A stretch of 64,000 nt of DNA from assembly GCF_000259075.1 (NCBI RefSeq), contig NZ_AJKI01000015.1, positions 57,951 through 121,950 on the forward strand, in the 5' to 3' direction. The notes beneath the pieces are model-generated. The model was not told the DNA's origin and searched no databases. It saw only the letters and a program-made list of their open reading frames with translations. The stretch is from Marinilabilia salmonicolor JCM 21150 (lineage in GTDB: Bacteria; Bacteroidota; Bacteroidia; Bacteroidales; Marinilabiliaceae). A program made the position numbers and the translations under genes. Below are positions 50,976 through 62,400 of this stretch, in pieces. The first letter of the stretch is position 1. Every line of letters starts with the position of its first letter.

Positions 50976-52286
50976 TTAGTTCAGATCTTTAAGAAGAAGA
51001 TTCTGAGGAGATTGTTTAAGCATCTGATCGAAAGTATCCACTTTCTCCTTGATAATGCCAACCGATTCAGAACGACCAATAATAGTTTCGGAATAACCAG
51101 TGTTCTCCAATCGTTGAAGTACGCCAACCAGATCCATCTTATTGATGTCATAAGCTGGTAAAAGAACTGTATCGTCCTTGCTGTCTCCTTCTACTTCAAC
51201 CAAAATACCGGCTTCAAAAAGCTTATATACAAGATCTTTAACGAGTCGGACCGGCAAACGCAAATGCTCAGCAAGATGGCTGACAGAATGCAATTTTTCA
51301 CCTCTGTCGAAAGCCTTAACTACTGTTTGAACAATTAAAAGGGAAACCAACTTATGGGTATAGTTGCTCATGTTTCGGGTATCCACCTCAAATTCAAAAC
51401 TTTTTTCATTCTGAAAGGCAAAAGATAGTTCTGCACCAAAAAGGACAATCATCCAACTGGTCTGCATCCAAACAAGGAACAATGGAAGGGCGGCGAAGCT
51501 ACCATAAATGGCATTGTATTTTGAAACCCCGACCTGAAAGTAGATATATCCATACTGAACACCCAGAAACAAAGAACCTGCAATGATTCCACCAAAAATT
51601 GCAGATCCCGCTGTTACCTTAGTATTGGGCATAATCATAAACAACAGCGAAAAAACCAGCCAGATCATAAGATAGGGGGCCACCCACAGCAAAAAGTTAC
51701 TGGCATAACTGACCATCTCAATATCACGAAGACTGTTAGCAACAAAAACCACCAACCCGCTGGAAGTACCCAATAGCAAAATAGCAATCATCATCAACGA
51801 CACATAATCACTAAACTTACGAATGAAGGCCCGTGACTTTTTTACATCCCAGATATCGTTGAAAGATTCCTCAATGCCATTCATCAATCGCATTACTGCA
51901 AAAAGAACAACCACCAAGCTGATTCCGGCAATCATTCCTCCTTTGGTATTATCCAGATACTCGAGGGCAAAATCCTGAATCCATTTCACTACCTCTTCAT
52001 GGCCCACCAATCTCTTTTGTAATTCTTCTTCAAGAGCTTCTCTGAATCCAAACCCTTTGGCAATACCAAAGGCCATGGCGGCAATCGGGACAACTGAGAG
52101 TAAAGAGAAGAAAGTAAGGGCAGATGCTTTTATCTGGCATTGATCAATTATAAATCGTCGCACAGCCAGCGAAAAAATCCGCAACCCTCTGATAAACCAA
52201 AATTGACGTTTGGAAGTGTCATCTCGCTGAATACGCCAGATTTCTTCGAATAAAAAGAACTTTATTTTATTGATGAGTCCAGCCAT
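50976..52286 (-). CDS. YihY/BrkB-family inner-membrane protein
   Basis: A 436-residue protein with about six transmembrane helices in residues 55-310 and a C-terminal cytoplasmic winged-helix-like domain (about 320-410, HSVSHLAEHLRLPVRLVKDL). Family signatures: IKASALTFFSLLSVVPIAAM, RLMNGIEESFNDIWDVKKSR, YGSFAALPLFLVWMQTSWMI and LFGAELSFAFQ. The original 'RNase BN' naming is not supported; function is unknown, possibly transport. It lies 60 bp downstream of the RNase P RNA gene. Confidence 0.92.
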   Translation of the reverse strand: MAGLINKIKFFLFEEIWRIQRDDTSKRQFWFIRGLRIFSLAVRRFIIDQCQIKASALTFFSLLSVVPIAAMAFGIAKGFGFREALEEELQKRLVGHEEVVKWIQDFALEYLDNTKGGMIAGISLVVVLFAVMRLMNGIEESFNDIWDVKKSRAFIRKFSDYVSLMMIAILLLGTSSGLVVFVANSLRDIEMVSYASNFLLWVAPYLMIWLVFSLLFMIMPNTKVTAGSAIFGGIIAGSLFLGVQYGYIYFQVGVSKYNAIYGSFAALPLFLVWMQTSWMIVLFGAELSFAFQNEKSFEFEVDTRNMSNYTHKLVSLLIVQTVVKAFDRGEKLHSVSHLAEHLRLPVRLVKDLVYKLFEAGILVEVEGDSKDDTVLLPAYDINKMDLVGVLQRLENTGYSETIIGRSESVGIIKEKVDTFDQMLKQSPQNLLLKDLN

Positions 52287-52344
52287 GACCAGAAGAAAAT
52301 AGAAGTTAGAGAATAGAAATTAGAGCCTAAATAAAAAGAAAAAA

Positions 52345-52705
52345 CAGCAAGCCTGTAAGCCGGATTCTGTACCCCAAAAGGGGTCCTGTCATTGATCTAA
52401 GACAACAGTTGCCTGAAGTCTTTAGCAACCTACCCTTCGCGGCATCCACAAAGGGAACCGGAGCGAGCAGCCCCGTACCGAAGGTACCGCGATATACATG
52501 GTCTTGCAACCCACGGAGTGTACGGCTTCCAATGTTACCACCGAAACCGGTGGGCTCTTACCCCACCTTTTCACCCTTACCCTGAGGCGGTTATTTTCTG
52601 TTACACCTGCATGACCTTACGGCCATCTTCCCGTTAAGAAGCGCGGTGCTCTGTGTTGTCCGGACTTTCCTCCTGTCCGGGGACAGGCGACAGGCCGGCT
52701 TGCTG
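52345..52705 (-). ncRNA. rnpB: RNase P RNA (class A)
   Basis: About 361 nt on the minus strand. The ends pair as P1 (CAGCAAGCC at the 5' end with GGCTTGCTG at the 3' end). The conserved core is present: GAGGAAAGTCCGGACAAC near the 5' end, GGTAAGGGTGAAAAGGTGGG and GTAAGAGCCCACC in the middle, and ACAGAATCCGGCTTAC near the 3' end, which pairs with the 5' core to form P4. The RNA is followed by TTTTTTC, a short terminator tail. It matures the 5' ends of tRNAs. It starts 21 bp after the SPOR protein gene. Confidence 0.96.
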
Positions 52706-52725
52706 TGTTTGCAAAGGTATAAATA

Positions 52726-53352
52726 TTATTCTATTTGATAAGGTCTGTACTTCTCAACAGGAACCAAATGTGCCTGAGGATATCCCTGAGCCTTAAGACG
52801 CGCAAGCTCCCTTGAAGCCTCCTCTCCTACATATTCTCCAACTGTATATCTGTAAATCCGATCCTTAAGATAAAATTCCATCACATTGTCAACTCCTTCA
52901 AATTCGGAAACATATACAGGATATCGGTAAGCAGCCAACTGAATAGTATAAACAGTATTGGCATCGGTTTTAACAGATGCACCACTATCTTTTCCATGAA
53001 GATTATAGTTTCTGATATCTACCACAAAACATTCTGAATAACCTGCTGCTTTCACCTTTGATATATGTGAACGCGCCTCAGCAGCAGAAGCAAAAGCCCC
53101 TACAGTATATCTGACATACCCGTCGGCACACTCATATTCCCTGGCTCTTTCTATATTTTTAAAATAAGAAGGGTCTTGAGGCGCTTTCTTAAGCGCAAGA
53201 ATCTGTACCGCAAAATAGGGTGCCGAAATCTCCTCTACCGGAACAATCTTTTTGGTTGTTCTAAGCTTTGCCAATTTATCAGCACCGGCTTCAAACATCA
53301 GCGATTGCATTAAAATAATCGCACCTACAAGAGAATATCTTAGTATTTTCAT
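52726..53352 (-). CDS. Exported SPOR-like repeat protein
   Basis: A 208-residue protein with signal peptide (MKILRYSLVGAIILMQSLMF). It carries two SPOR-like units of about 70 residues (YFAVQILALKKAPQDPSYF...YVRYTVGAFASAAEARSHIS and YTIQLAAYRYPVYVSEFEG...YRYTVGEYVGEEASRELARL). SPOR domains bind denuded peptidoglycan. Start Met at 53352 chosen for the best signal peptide; two in-frame Met lie just upstream. Last gene of the secretion cassette, 41 bp after the PorE-like gene. Confidence 0.82.
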   Translation of the reverse strand: MKILRYSLVGAIILMQSLMFEAGADKLAKLRTTKKIVPVEEISAPYFAVQILALKKAPQDPSYFKNIERAREYECADGYVRYTVGAFASAAEARSHISKVKAAGYSECFVVDIRNYNLHGKDSGASVKTDANTVYTIQLAAYRYPVYVSEFEGVDNVMEFYLKDRIYRYTVGEYVGEEASRELARLKAQGYPQAHLVPVEKYRPYQIE

Positions 53353-53393
53353 CATCGCTATCAAATCTATTAATTCAGTTCAGGGTTACGCTA

Positions 53394-55463
53394 CTATTCT
53401 AACATTTTCCATACAACAACCTCTATCCTTCTATTGGCCAGGTGCTCACTTTCGTCGCACAATTTACCGCGTTTACACTTATTTATCAAATAACGTTCTC
53501 CGTAACCGCGTGGAATTAAATTCCGGTCATCAATGCCTTTCTTCATCATTATTTGTTCAGCTTTTTCAGCCACTTTTTGCGAAGTAAGAAGGTTATTGTA
53601 TTTGTTTCCACGAGCATCGGTATGAGCATTGAGCTTTACGACAGCGCGCGGATTGTTTTTCAAATAAACTGCCAACTGATCTAATACTTTCTGTCCTTCC
53701 GGGGTGATATTTTCTCCACGGTAAGGGATAACCATCGTTCCTATTTCATCCAATTCAACATCATCAAAAATCGGTGTCAATTCTATCCCGTTCCTTGCAA
53801 TATCTTCCAATTCCATAATATCAACAAGCATATTACGACTGTTGTATTCATCACCTTTGGAGACAGTAATATCAAACGCTTGATTTTCCTTTCGGAATTC
53901 ATCAGGAATAATCAGATGAATTTTCCCGTTTCTATCGGTTGTTCCCTTTACAACAATAGCATCAGATGCATTGTCCTTGACAACTACGAGTGCGTCAGGA
54001 ATTTCAGTGCCGTTGAATGTACTGTTCACCGAGGTGCTTAAAGCATCAGGGAAAGCGGACAAATCAATTTCAGGTTCAGAAATCACCTCGACAACAGGTT
54101 CAGGTTCCGGTTCCGGTTCAGAGACCGTTTCAGCCTGATCAACAATCAATTCCGCCTCATCATAAATGATTCCACCCATAGGGACCATCTCTTCCTCAGT
54201 ATCTTTACTTTCCTCTTCCTCTCCCCTGGGTTCCACATAAAAAATCGCATCTGTACCTCCATTTCCAAGTCGATTGGAAGAAAGAAATCCCTGTTGCGGA
54301 TCATTAGGATCAATTACATAACCAAAATCATCTTTATTCGAGTTAAAAGGCTTCATCTGGTTCACAGGATTGGCCCAGGTTGTTCCACCCTGATGTTCGG
54401 CCTCAAATATATCTAATCCACCAAAACCAAGGTGACCGTTGCTGGCAAAATACATTTTGTAATCTTTACTCACAAAAGGAAACCGTTCATCACCAAAAGT
54501 GTTAATGGTAGCACCAAGATTTCGCACCTGTCCAAATCGACCATTGCCACGTCGTTCAGCGATATATAAATCAGTTCCACCATGTCCGCCACTCATATTA
54601 GAGGCAAAAATCAAATACTTATCATCAGGAGTAACAGCCGGATAAGCACAATCATACTTATCACTATTAATACTCAATTCCTCCTCGTTACCCCATTCAC
54701 CGTTTTCAAAAGTAACCCGGAAAATCTTAATCCTACTGTCACCACCCCTGACCCGAACGCTCTTTGTATAGTACATAGTTTTTTCGTCGGAAGTAAAAGC
54801 TATGGCACCTACATGGTAGTCAAAAACAAGATTCTCGGAAAACAAACCGGCTTCCTGAATTTCTCCATCTTCAATGGGTGAATAATAGAGATTCAAAAAA
54901 GCACGACCATAGCGGTCAAGTTCATCAGCATCACCTGACGAGGAGGAATAAACAACTCCATCTTTGTAATATTGAATTCCAAAAGACTGCCCATAAGTAG
55001 CCAAATCAGACGGGTTTACATAGTAGTCTGTCCGCAAAGCTTCATTTTCAATAGCAAATTCACAAGACCGAATAAATTCCTGAATCTGAGCTGAGTTGCC
55101 AATTCCCTGATCCAAACAACGATTGTAAAGATCGATAGCCCCCTGGTAAAACCCAAAACGGTGGGTGGTTTTGGCATAGGTAAACAAATCCTGTCCCTTC
55201 AGTTGCGGTTCAAGCTCCATAAAAAGGTTAAAAGCATCATCGATGTTATTGAGCTCGAAATAGCAATTGGCAATACGGATCTGGGTCTGAACACTTAAAT
55301 CTTCACCGGCATCACGCGCCTCTTCGAACAACTCAAGGGCCTTAAACCATTCACCATCTTCATAAAAACTATTACCACGCCTTACCTCACGGCTCTGGCC
55401 CTGAACTAATGCGGTCGTCAGGATAAAAAGGAATAGCAGTGAAAAAACTTTATTTAGTTTCAT
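53394..55463 (-). CDS. PorE-like T9SS periplasmic protein (TPR, beta-propeller, CRD, OmpA-like)
   Basis: A 689-residue exported protein. Signal peptide residues 1-22; TPR-like helices (about 25-130, GNSFYEDGEWFKALELFEEA); WD40/PD40 propeller (about 185-410, YAYPAVTPDD-like CAYPAVTPDDKYLIFASNMS and FPFVSKDYKMYFASNGHLG); Glu/Pro linker (EPEPEPEPVVEV); carboxypeptidase-regulatory-like domain (about 470-560); OmpA-C peptidoglycan-binding domain (about 575-689, LNAHTDARGNKYNNLLTSQ, RGYGERYLI). This order is that of PorE of Porphyromonas, which links PorP to peptidoglycan. It is directly downstream of a PorP/SprF gene, which fits. It lacks the lipobox seen in some relatives. Confidence 0.9.
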   Translation of the reverse strand: MKLNKVFSLLFLFILTTALVQGQSREVRRGNSFYEDGEWFKALELFEEARDAGEDLSVQTQIRIANCYFELNNIDDAFNLFMELEPQLKGQDLFTYAKTTHRFGFYQGAIDLYNRCLDQGIGNSAQIQEFIRSCEFAIENEALRTDYYVNPSDLATYGQSFGIQYYKDGVVYSSSSGDADELDRYGRAFLNLYYSPIEDGEIQEAGLFSENLVFDYHVGAIAFTSDEKTMYYTKSVRVRGGDSRIKIFRVTFENGEWGNEEELSINSDKYDCAYPAVTPDDKYLIFASNMSGGHGGTDLYIAERRGNGRFGQVRNLGATINTFGDERFPFVSKDYKMYFASNGHLGFGGLDIFEAEHQGGTTWANPVNQMKPFNSNKDDFGYVIDPNDPQQGFLSSNRLGNGGTDAIFYVEPRGEEEESKDTEEEMVPMGGIIYDEAELIVDQAETVSEPEPEPEPVVEVISEPEIDLSAFPDALSTSVNSTFNGTEIPDALVVVKDNASDAIVVKGTTDRNGKIHLIIPDEFRKENQAFDITVSKGDEYNSRNMLVDIMELEDIARNGIELTPIFDDVELDEIGTMVIPYRGENITPEGQKVLDQLAVYLKNNPRAVVKLNAHTDARGNKYNNLLTSQKVAEKAEQIMMKKGIDDRNLIPRGYGERYLINKCKRGKLCDESEHLANRRIEVVVWKMLE

Positions 55464-55493
55464 ATGACAAAGATTTCAGTAGAGAAGGACTCA

Positions 55494-56423
55494 TTAAAAA
55501 TATCTGATGGAACGCATTCCGGGTCTTTTACTGAATGAAAAATCAAACTGAAGACTGATTTCGTGCGTACCGTAATTGTTAAACTGATTCAATTTACTGA
55601 TTGGATAATCAAATGAATACCGTACAGTAAACTGGTCATTAATGATGTATTCACCTAAAAACACAACATCCGAAATAGTCCGGTAGGACAATCCCAACCA
55701 TAAACGATCCATAAACATAACATTGGCAGAAATATCAAATTGCATAGGAGCACCGTACACCTGTTTCATCAATAAAGTAGGTTTTACCCTGACATCCTCC
55801 AATTCAAAGACATACCCGCCATACAAATAAGTATGCATGTTTTTGGGGTCCAACTGATTTTTAAACTTTTCGGCATCATTGTCGAACTGATTGCTGAAGA
55901 ATTTGGGAATGGAAAACCCGATAAAATAGGTATCCGAATAGAAATAGGCACCGAAACCAAAATTCAGGGCAAATTTACTCTCCTTACTGTAAAAAACAGG
56001 ATCGCCATATTCTTCTACGACTGCCTTGGTTCCGTCGTACACAAGAGAGCTTACTCCGGCCTGCAATCCAAAGGAAATAAACCGGTCGCGACTGTCGAGC
56101 TGAAGCTTATAAGAAACAGCTCCAAAAGCATCAAATGTGTTGCTGAAACCAATATTGTCATTTACCAATACAAGTCCTACACCTAAGTCAGTATCCTCAA
56201 TAGGACCATGCACATTCAAAGCCTGGTTCATGGGGGCTCCTTCAAATCCTAACCATTGATTACGATGAATGAGCAAACCACTGATAATATCACGGGTACC
56301 ATTATATGCAGGATTCAAAATCCCCTGGTTGGCAATATAATGGTTGAATTGGTATTGATCCTGTGCCCGAACGGTCAACACCGTTAACACAAGAAAAGCC
56401 AATATAAGTATTTTCTTTATCAT
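55494..56423 (-). CDS. PorP/SprF-family T9SS outer-membrane protein
   Basis: A 309-residue predicted 14-strand beta barrel. Signal peptide (MIKKILILAFLVLTVLTVRA), then the family signature QYQFNHYIANQGILNPAYNG and NQWLGFEGAPMNQALNVHGP. PorP/SprF paralogues attach type-B secreted adhesins to the cell surface. The upstream neighbour is such a giant adhesin and the downstream neighbour is PorE-like, making a standard cassette. Gaps are 59 bp (upstream) and 30 bp (downstream). Confidence 0.94.
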   Translation of the reverse strand: MIKKILILAFLVLTVLTVRAQDQYQFNHYIANQGILNPAYNGTRDIISGLLIHRNQWLGFEGAPMNQALNVHGPIEDTDLGVGLVLVNDNIGFSNTFDAFGAVSYKLQLDSRDRFISFGLQAGVSSLVYDGTKAVVEEYGDPVFYSKESKFALNFGFGAYFYSDTYFIGFSIPKFFSNQFDNDAEKFKNQLDPKNMHTYLYGGYVFELEDVRVKPTLLMKQVYGAPMQFDISANVMFMDRLWLGLSYRTISDVVFLGEYIINDQFTVRYSFDYPISKLNQFNNYGTHEISLQFDFSFSKRPGMRSIRYF

Positions 56424-56482
56424 AAGAGTCGGGTTTTGTTAAGGGATGCTCTCCTCTTACAAAAGAGCATCCCAAAATCAAA

Positions 56483-59400
56483 TTATCGTCTTAATTCTAT
56501 AAATCCGTTGTATTCTTTTTTCTTAGGTCCATCATCGGTTGAAACTGTAATGGAATAGATGTAAAAATACACTCCATTTGGCAAATCCTGACCAATTGAT
56601 ACCATATTACTCACATTGGCCTTTCCATCCCACCAGTCACTGTCAACACCATCATATTTTTCACCTTCTGATTCATATACCAAATTACCCCATCTGTTAA
56701 ACACCATTAGTTTGGATTGTTGGCTTTCGATGTATTTATCCTCCTTACTTACCCCTCTTATGATGAAGTATTCGTTCATATTATCACCGTTAGGTGAGAA
56801 GGCATTTGGTATAAGAATATCAAGGTCGTCAGGTAATTGTTCATTACCTACAATAACAGTAACTTTACCACTACTTGGCTCCACATCACCTTTACACCGA
56901 TGTTGGTCTATTGTATAAATTACAGAATCAATACCAACAAAATCAATTGGGCGCTTATACATTAAAAATGGAGAGCCTTCTGTTTGATAATTCTCCTCAC
57001 CAATAAAACTAAATCTGGAATCGAAATACTTTGATTGTTCGTCAAAAGTAAACTCATAATCAGTAGTATCAAGCCTTGGATCTAAATTGATACCTCCTAA
57101 TAAATCAATTTCAGCGGAAAAATCATTTTCAGACATTCGAACTACGTAATCATTGGCATCAATATCTTCATAAGGATATACATGTATTTCTTTAGGTTCA
57201 CTTAAACTGCTGCTCTCAGAACATCCATCATTAGAAACTTTTATCTGATAATAACCACGAGAACGCAATTCAAATTCTAGGACACCCCCTCCAATGTTAC
57301 TATCCATAAAGCTAGGCATCTTATCCTGACTATCAATCTCGTCCTCTTCATAACGCCAAAGTACATAAAGTGCATTATTCTCAGAATCCTTCACTGTAAG
57401 GGTTAATGGTTCATCTTCATAGCATTGACCACCTGAGTTTGGTTCCCCATCCTGAGAGGTTAAGATCCATTCCTTAGAATTGTCAGGGTGATTCCAGATT
57501 TTAATTGACGAACAATCCCCTTGAACAAAATTCATTATTTCAAAATCAGAGGGATCATCATTTTTGGTCGCTATTAGTCTATATTCAACCACAAACGAGG
57601 AAACACTAAGGCTGGTATCAATAACAGAACTATAATAATCTTCTTGATCGGCTAAAAACAAAACTCCCCCTCCAGGTTGCGACTCACCCACTTGATTCCA
57701 TTCTCCACCTTCTAATCTACGCTCCAATTGATAAAAAACGCTGCCTTGAGATGCTTCAATTATAAAGTTTATTTTCTCCCCATAACAATAATTACATTTC
57801 TCATCATTTAAACGATAATCAATAATACTAATACTGGGTTTAAGTAATGTTACTTTGTTTTCCATCTCAATCCAGTCACATGGAGAATCTTCAAACTTTG
57901 CAAATACACTATATGTACCGTAATCATTACTAAACTGACCATCAAACGTTATGGCATCTCCATCACCGGAAATAATAGTTCTGGCATTTTCCTCATTTTC
58001 GAAATAAAGAGCATACAAAACATCTTCTTCAGAATTATCAACACTAATGGAAACAGATTCTTGTTCCAGATCCACGGTATTTTCAGGAACGGAAATAGTA
58101 AATATTTCCGGCACAGGATATTTTTCAACTGTAACAAAATCATCTATCCGAATGGAACAAGCACCTTCTTTGGCTGTAAGTGCATATACACCTGTTTCGA
58201 TATTATGGAAAGTATGATCTGCATCATCAGACACTACAGCACCATGAGCAGTACCATCAGCATCAATCAGGCGATATAGTATAACCCTGTCCTGAGTGTC
58301 GGGTAATTCAATTGAAACATCTTTACCTACTTCACCCTCACAATATTGCTGAACATCATTGATAACAGGTGCAACAGGTATTTGCGGAGCGATTTCTATA
58401 TCTATTCTACTAGAATAATCAGTATCACAACCCTCAACAGCAACATAATAAGAACCTGCATCCTCTATTGTCCATGTAATGGTATCCCCATCTTCAGAAA
58501 ATTCAAATTCTGCTTCATAAAGTTCTTCATCACCATCCACAATATAATAGTCAAAACTAAACCCGGCCTCAATATCCGATCCAATATAATATGAGATAGT
58601 AGCAGAAGCGCCTTCTGTCGGACAAACAAGAGATGTATATTCCACATCACCTACTATGGGTTCCACACCGGCTTCAACATTCACAGTAACCGATTCACTC
58701 ATACAGCCACCATTCCAGGAAGCTGAAACAGTGTATTCTTCAGTATCAAAAATATAAAGCGGAGTAACCAACTGACCACCATCAACTTCTGATTCACTTA
58801 CCAATTCGTTGGTAGCATCATAAAGATGATAAGTTGCATCAGCTTCTGGAGAATTAACAACAACTTCTACAAAGGGCTCTCCACATAAAGAAAGTGTCGT
58901 TTCAGAAATATCAGGTACTTCCGGCCCTACAGGAGAATAAGATACGTCAACACTATCCTTCATACTGGAAGTACAACCTTTGTCGCTTATAGCCATAACA
59001 GAATAAGTTGTTCCAATATTGTCAACAGAATCAAAATACATGGGCTCTCCATCACCTGTACCAACCTTTTCTTCCTCCAAATGGATTCCAAATTCTGTAT
59101 GCTTCTGAAGTCGGTAGATAATACCCTCCTGAGAATTTTCAATTCCAAGAACAGCACCTTCCTCATCCCCACAATACACCCCTGAACCAACCATGTTGTA
59201 GGCAATGGGAAGCGGATTGACAATCAATTCGACCCTATTAGCCATCTCAATATCACATGCCCCATCTGTACCAGAAAATGCATAAACATAATATTCTCCT
59301 TCATCAGACTCAAGATCAAAAGTAATAACACCGCCATCACCACTTCTGGTTTGCTTAATCTCATCAGCTACATCCAAGCCCTGCTCCAGGCACAATGCAT

Positions 59401-62400
59401 ATTCAACTCCTAACTCTGAATCAAGTAGTCGAAATTCAATTCCGGCTTCACCATTACAAATGTCTCCTGATGTAGGATCCAGTATTTGCGGTTTAATGGC
59501 TCCTGAAATATTCACAATAATTTCATCGGACAACCTACTTTCACAACCGGTTATCTGGTTAGTAGCAATCACCACAAATGTGGTATTACTGGCTATAATT
59601 GGATCAAATTCAATAGGATCACCTCCCGAATGAAGAGGACCACCACTATGATATTCTATTAGATTTCCACCTTCTTCAATATATAACTGATATTCTACAT
59701 TTTCTTGTGGATAGTCTATAATAATAATAGCAGGTTCACTGCAATCGCTTTCGCCACCTTCTAATCTGACATCTACATCATCAGGCAACGGTTGTTCTAT
59801 AACCTCAACTGAATTATCTAATTGAACAGAACATCCTGTTTCAATAATATTGGCATGAAAAACATATACTCCCTCATCCAAAACATTAAAGGTTAACTCT
59901 CCTCCATTACCAGTTTGAACTTCAGTACCAACCTCTGACGTAGTGGTATTTTCCCAATAATATTGAACTCCACTTTGAGAACTTACAATACCAATAGTGG
60001 CAATACCGTCTGTACCACATTTTTCTCCAAACAAATCAACATCAAGGCTTTGGTCAGGTAATGCATCTTCCACAACTTCAACAACATCGGTTTCAGAACT
60101 ACAACCAATTCCTTCAGCAGCAGTAACCCGAACAAAGTATTCGCCAGGAACAATAATATTCTCATAAGTAATACCCGTCCCACTATTGTCACCTGTATGA
60201 GTGGAAACAACACCTTCGGGTCCGATCAATTCATACGTATAATTTTCGACCTGAACCACATCCTGGTAAATATCAACCCCTTCACCTCCTTCACAGAAAT
60301 GGAAATTATTGGTATTTACATCAGTCAGGGTACCGGCATCCGGAGCTGCAACCATACCAACAGTGACATCATTGTTCATAAGATAAACACAACCACCTGC
60401 ACTGGTAACAGAGACTCTGTAAACACCCTCTTCTGTGAAGTTTCCAAAAGAAATAGAATTGTCATCTCCAGTAAAAGTACCTAGTGAAAGACCATCTCTG
60501 AAAAGTTCGTATTCTATTCCGGCTTCTGATCCTGATAAGGTTAATTCCACTCCATCAGCATCCCCCTCACAATATTGTCCGTTGTTTTCTCCATTCAGAT
60601 CAAAAATGGCAACTTCATCTCCTTCAATTATAAAAGAACCCAATATATCTGTGGTACATCCAAACTCATTCTGAGCAACAATGGTATATTCCCCTACATA
60701 GGAATAGGTATCATCAAATATAAACTCACTAACAACACCACTTCCACTCTTCACCTCAAGAACCTGGGTACCATTCAATATCAGGTAGTAGTCAACCGAT
60801 TGCCAACCATCATATAAGCCAATGGTATAACCTGTTCCGGCATTACAATCTGTTTCAGTAAGACCTCCGGCAGCAGAATTTCCATCTACCGACATGGTAA
60901 ACTGATTGGGAACAGGGTTTTCGGTAATATCAAATGGGTCACTCAACTGGTCGCCATCAGGGGTAAGAGCTGCCCAAAATGCTTTAACCCTAAATGTTGT
61001 GGGAGTACTACTTCCTCCATTATCATCCAAAACATTACTCCAGGAAACAGGATTGGTTCCATCATAAACAATCTGTGCATAGCCTGAAACGGGAGTGCCG
61101 TCATCGTACACCAACTCATAAGTAACATCCTGTTGGGGATTTGTAACATTTACGGTAGCACCGGCAGCTCCGGCACAATACTCTTCGTCTGTAACAGATA
61201 CAACGGGTTCTTCAACACTGTCAAAAACAGTCATCGTTACAGTTGAACTGTTGGTACATTGGATCGCACCATGATCTTCAGTAACAAAAACTGTTACCTC
61301 GTCACCATCCTGAAGGGTTGCATCCTGGTAAACATAATCAACGTCCGGTCCCTGAACTGTAGTTCCATTTACCTGGAACTCGTACGAAGTATAACCATCA
61401 ACAGCAGTAAATGTCACCTCCGTACCTTCAATAAAGAAGGCAGGATCAACATCCAACGTGGCATCAGGCAACTCATAAACAGTAACACTCATCGAGGCAA
61501 CCGGACTGGTACAACCATTACCGTTGTCGTCAATGGCAACTACCTCATAAAGACCATCGTTAACCCCGTTATCACCGGTAAACTGATAGGTTGCTGTAGA
61601 GACTCCATTTATTAAGGTACCTTCGTGATACCACACATATTCATAGTCGTCTGTATTATTTCCACTCACGACACCACCGTTTCCGAATGCAGTCAAAGTA
61701 ACCTGACTGCCGTCACAAACTTCAGTCACAGAGGAGGCATCAAAAGCAACACCTGGTGCAGGATCAACAGTAAGATATACGTTTTCCTGTACACTCACGC
61801 AACCATTGGCATCGGTAACAGTAACTGTATAAGTACCTTCATTGGAAGCATCAACTGTCCCAATTGTATATGTGATTTCATCCTCACCACTAAGAATTGT
61901 GGTGGCTCCACTTCCATCGTCAAACTCCCACACCACATTATAAGGTGCCAACCCATTGGTAATGTTAGCAGTAATTTCATGATTTTCCACACCTTCACAA
62001 ACACTATAATCAGCTGGTAATGAAACCACAGGAAGTTCATTTACTACTACATCTGTAGTAGCAGTCGCCTGGCAACCATTGGCATTGGTAACGCGAAGGG
62101 TGTAAATACCTGCGTCGGTAGAAGCAATATCTACAAGGTCATGATCAGCATCAGGACCTGATACAATCGGTGCATCCGTACTGAGGTCAGCACCTGGCGC
62201 AAACCACTCATAAGTATCGAGACCTGCATCACCACCTTGTAAAGTAATTGTTTCACCAACACACTCAGGACCAGTATTGGCCGCAGAAGCATTAGGTAAC
62301 GCATGGACAACAACGCTCTCATGAGCAGACTCTCCGGAACATCCCGCTCCGGAACTGGCCACTACATAAAATTCATCTCCATCGTTAAAACTATCTGAAG

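Noticed and set aside
52327..52509. 60-codon minus-strand frame
   Set aside because: Lies within the RNase P RNA gene.
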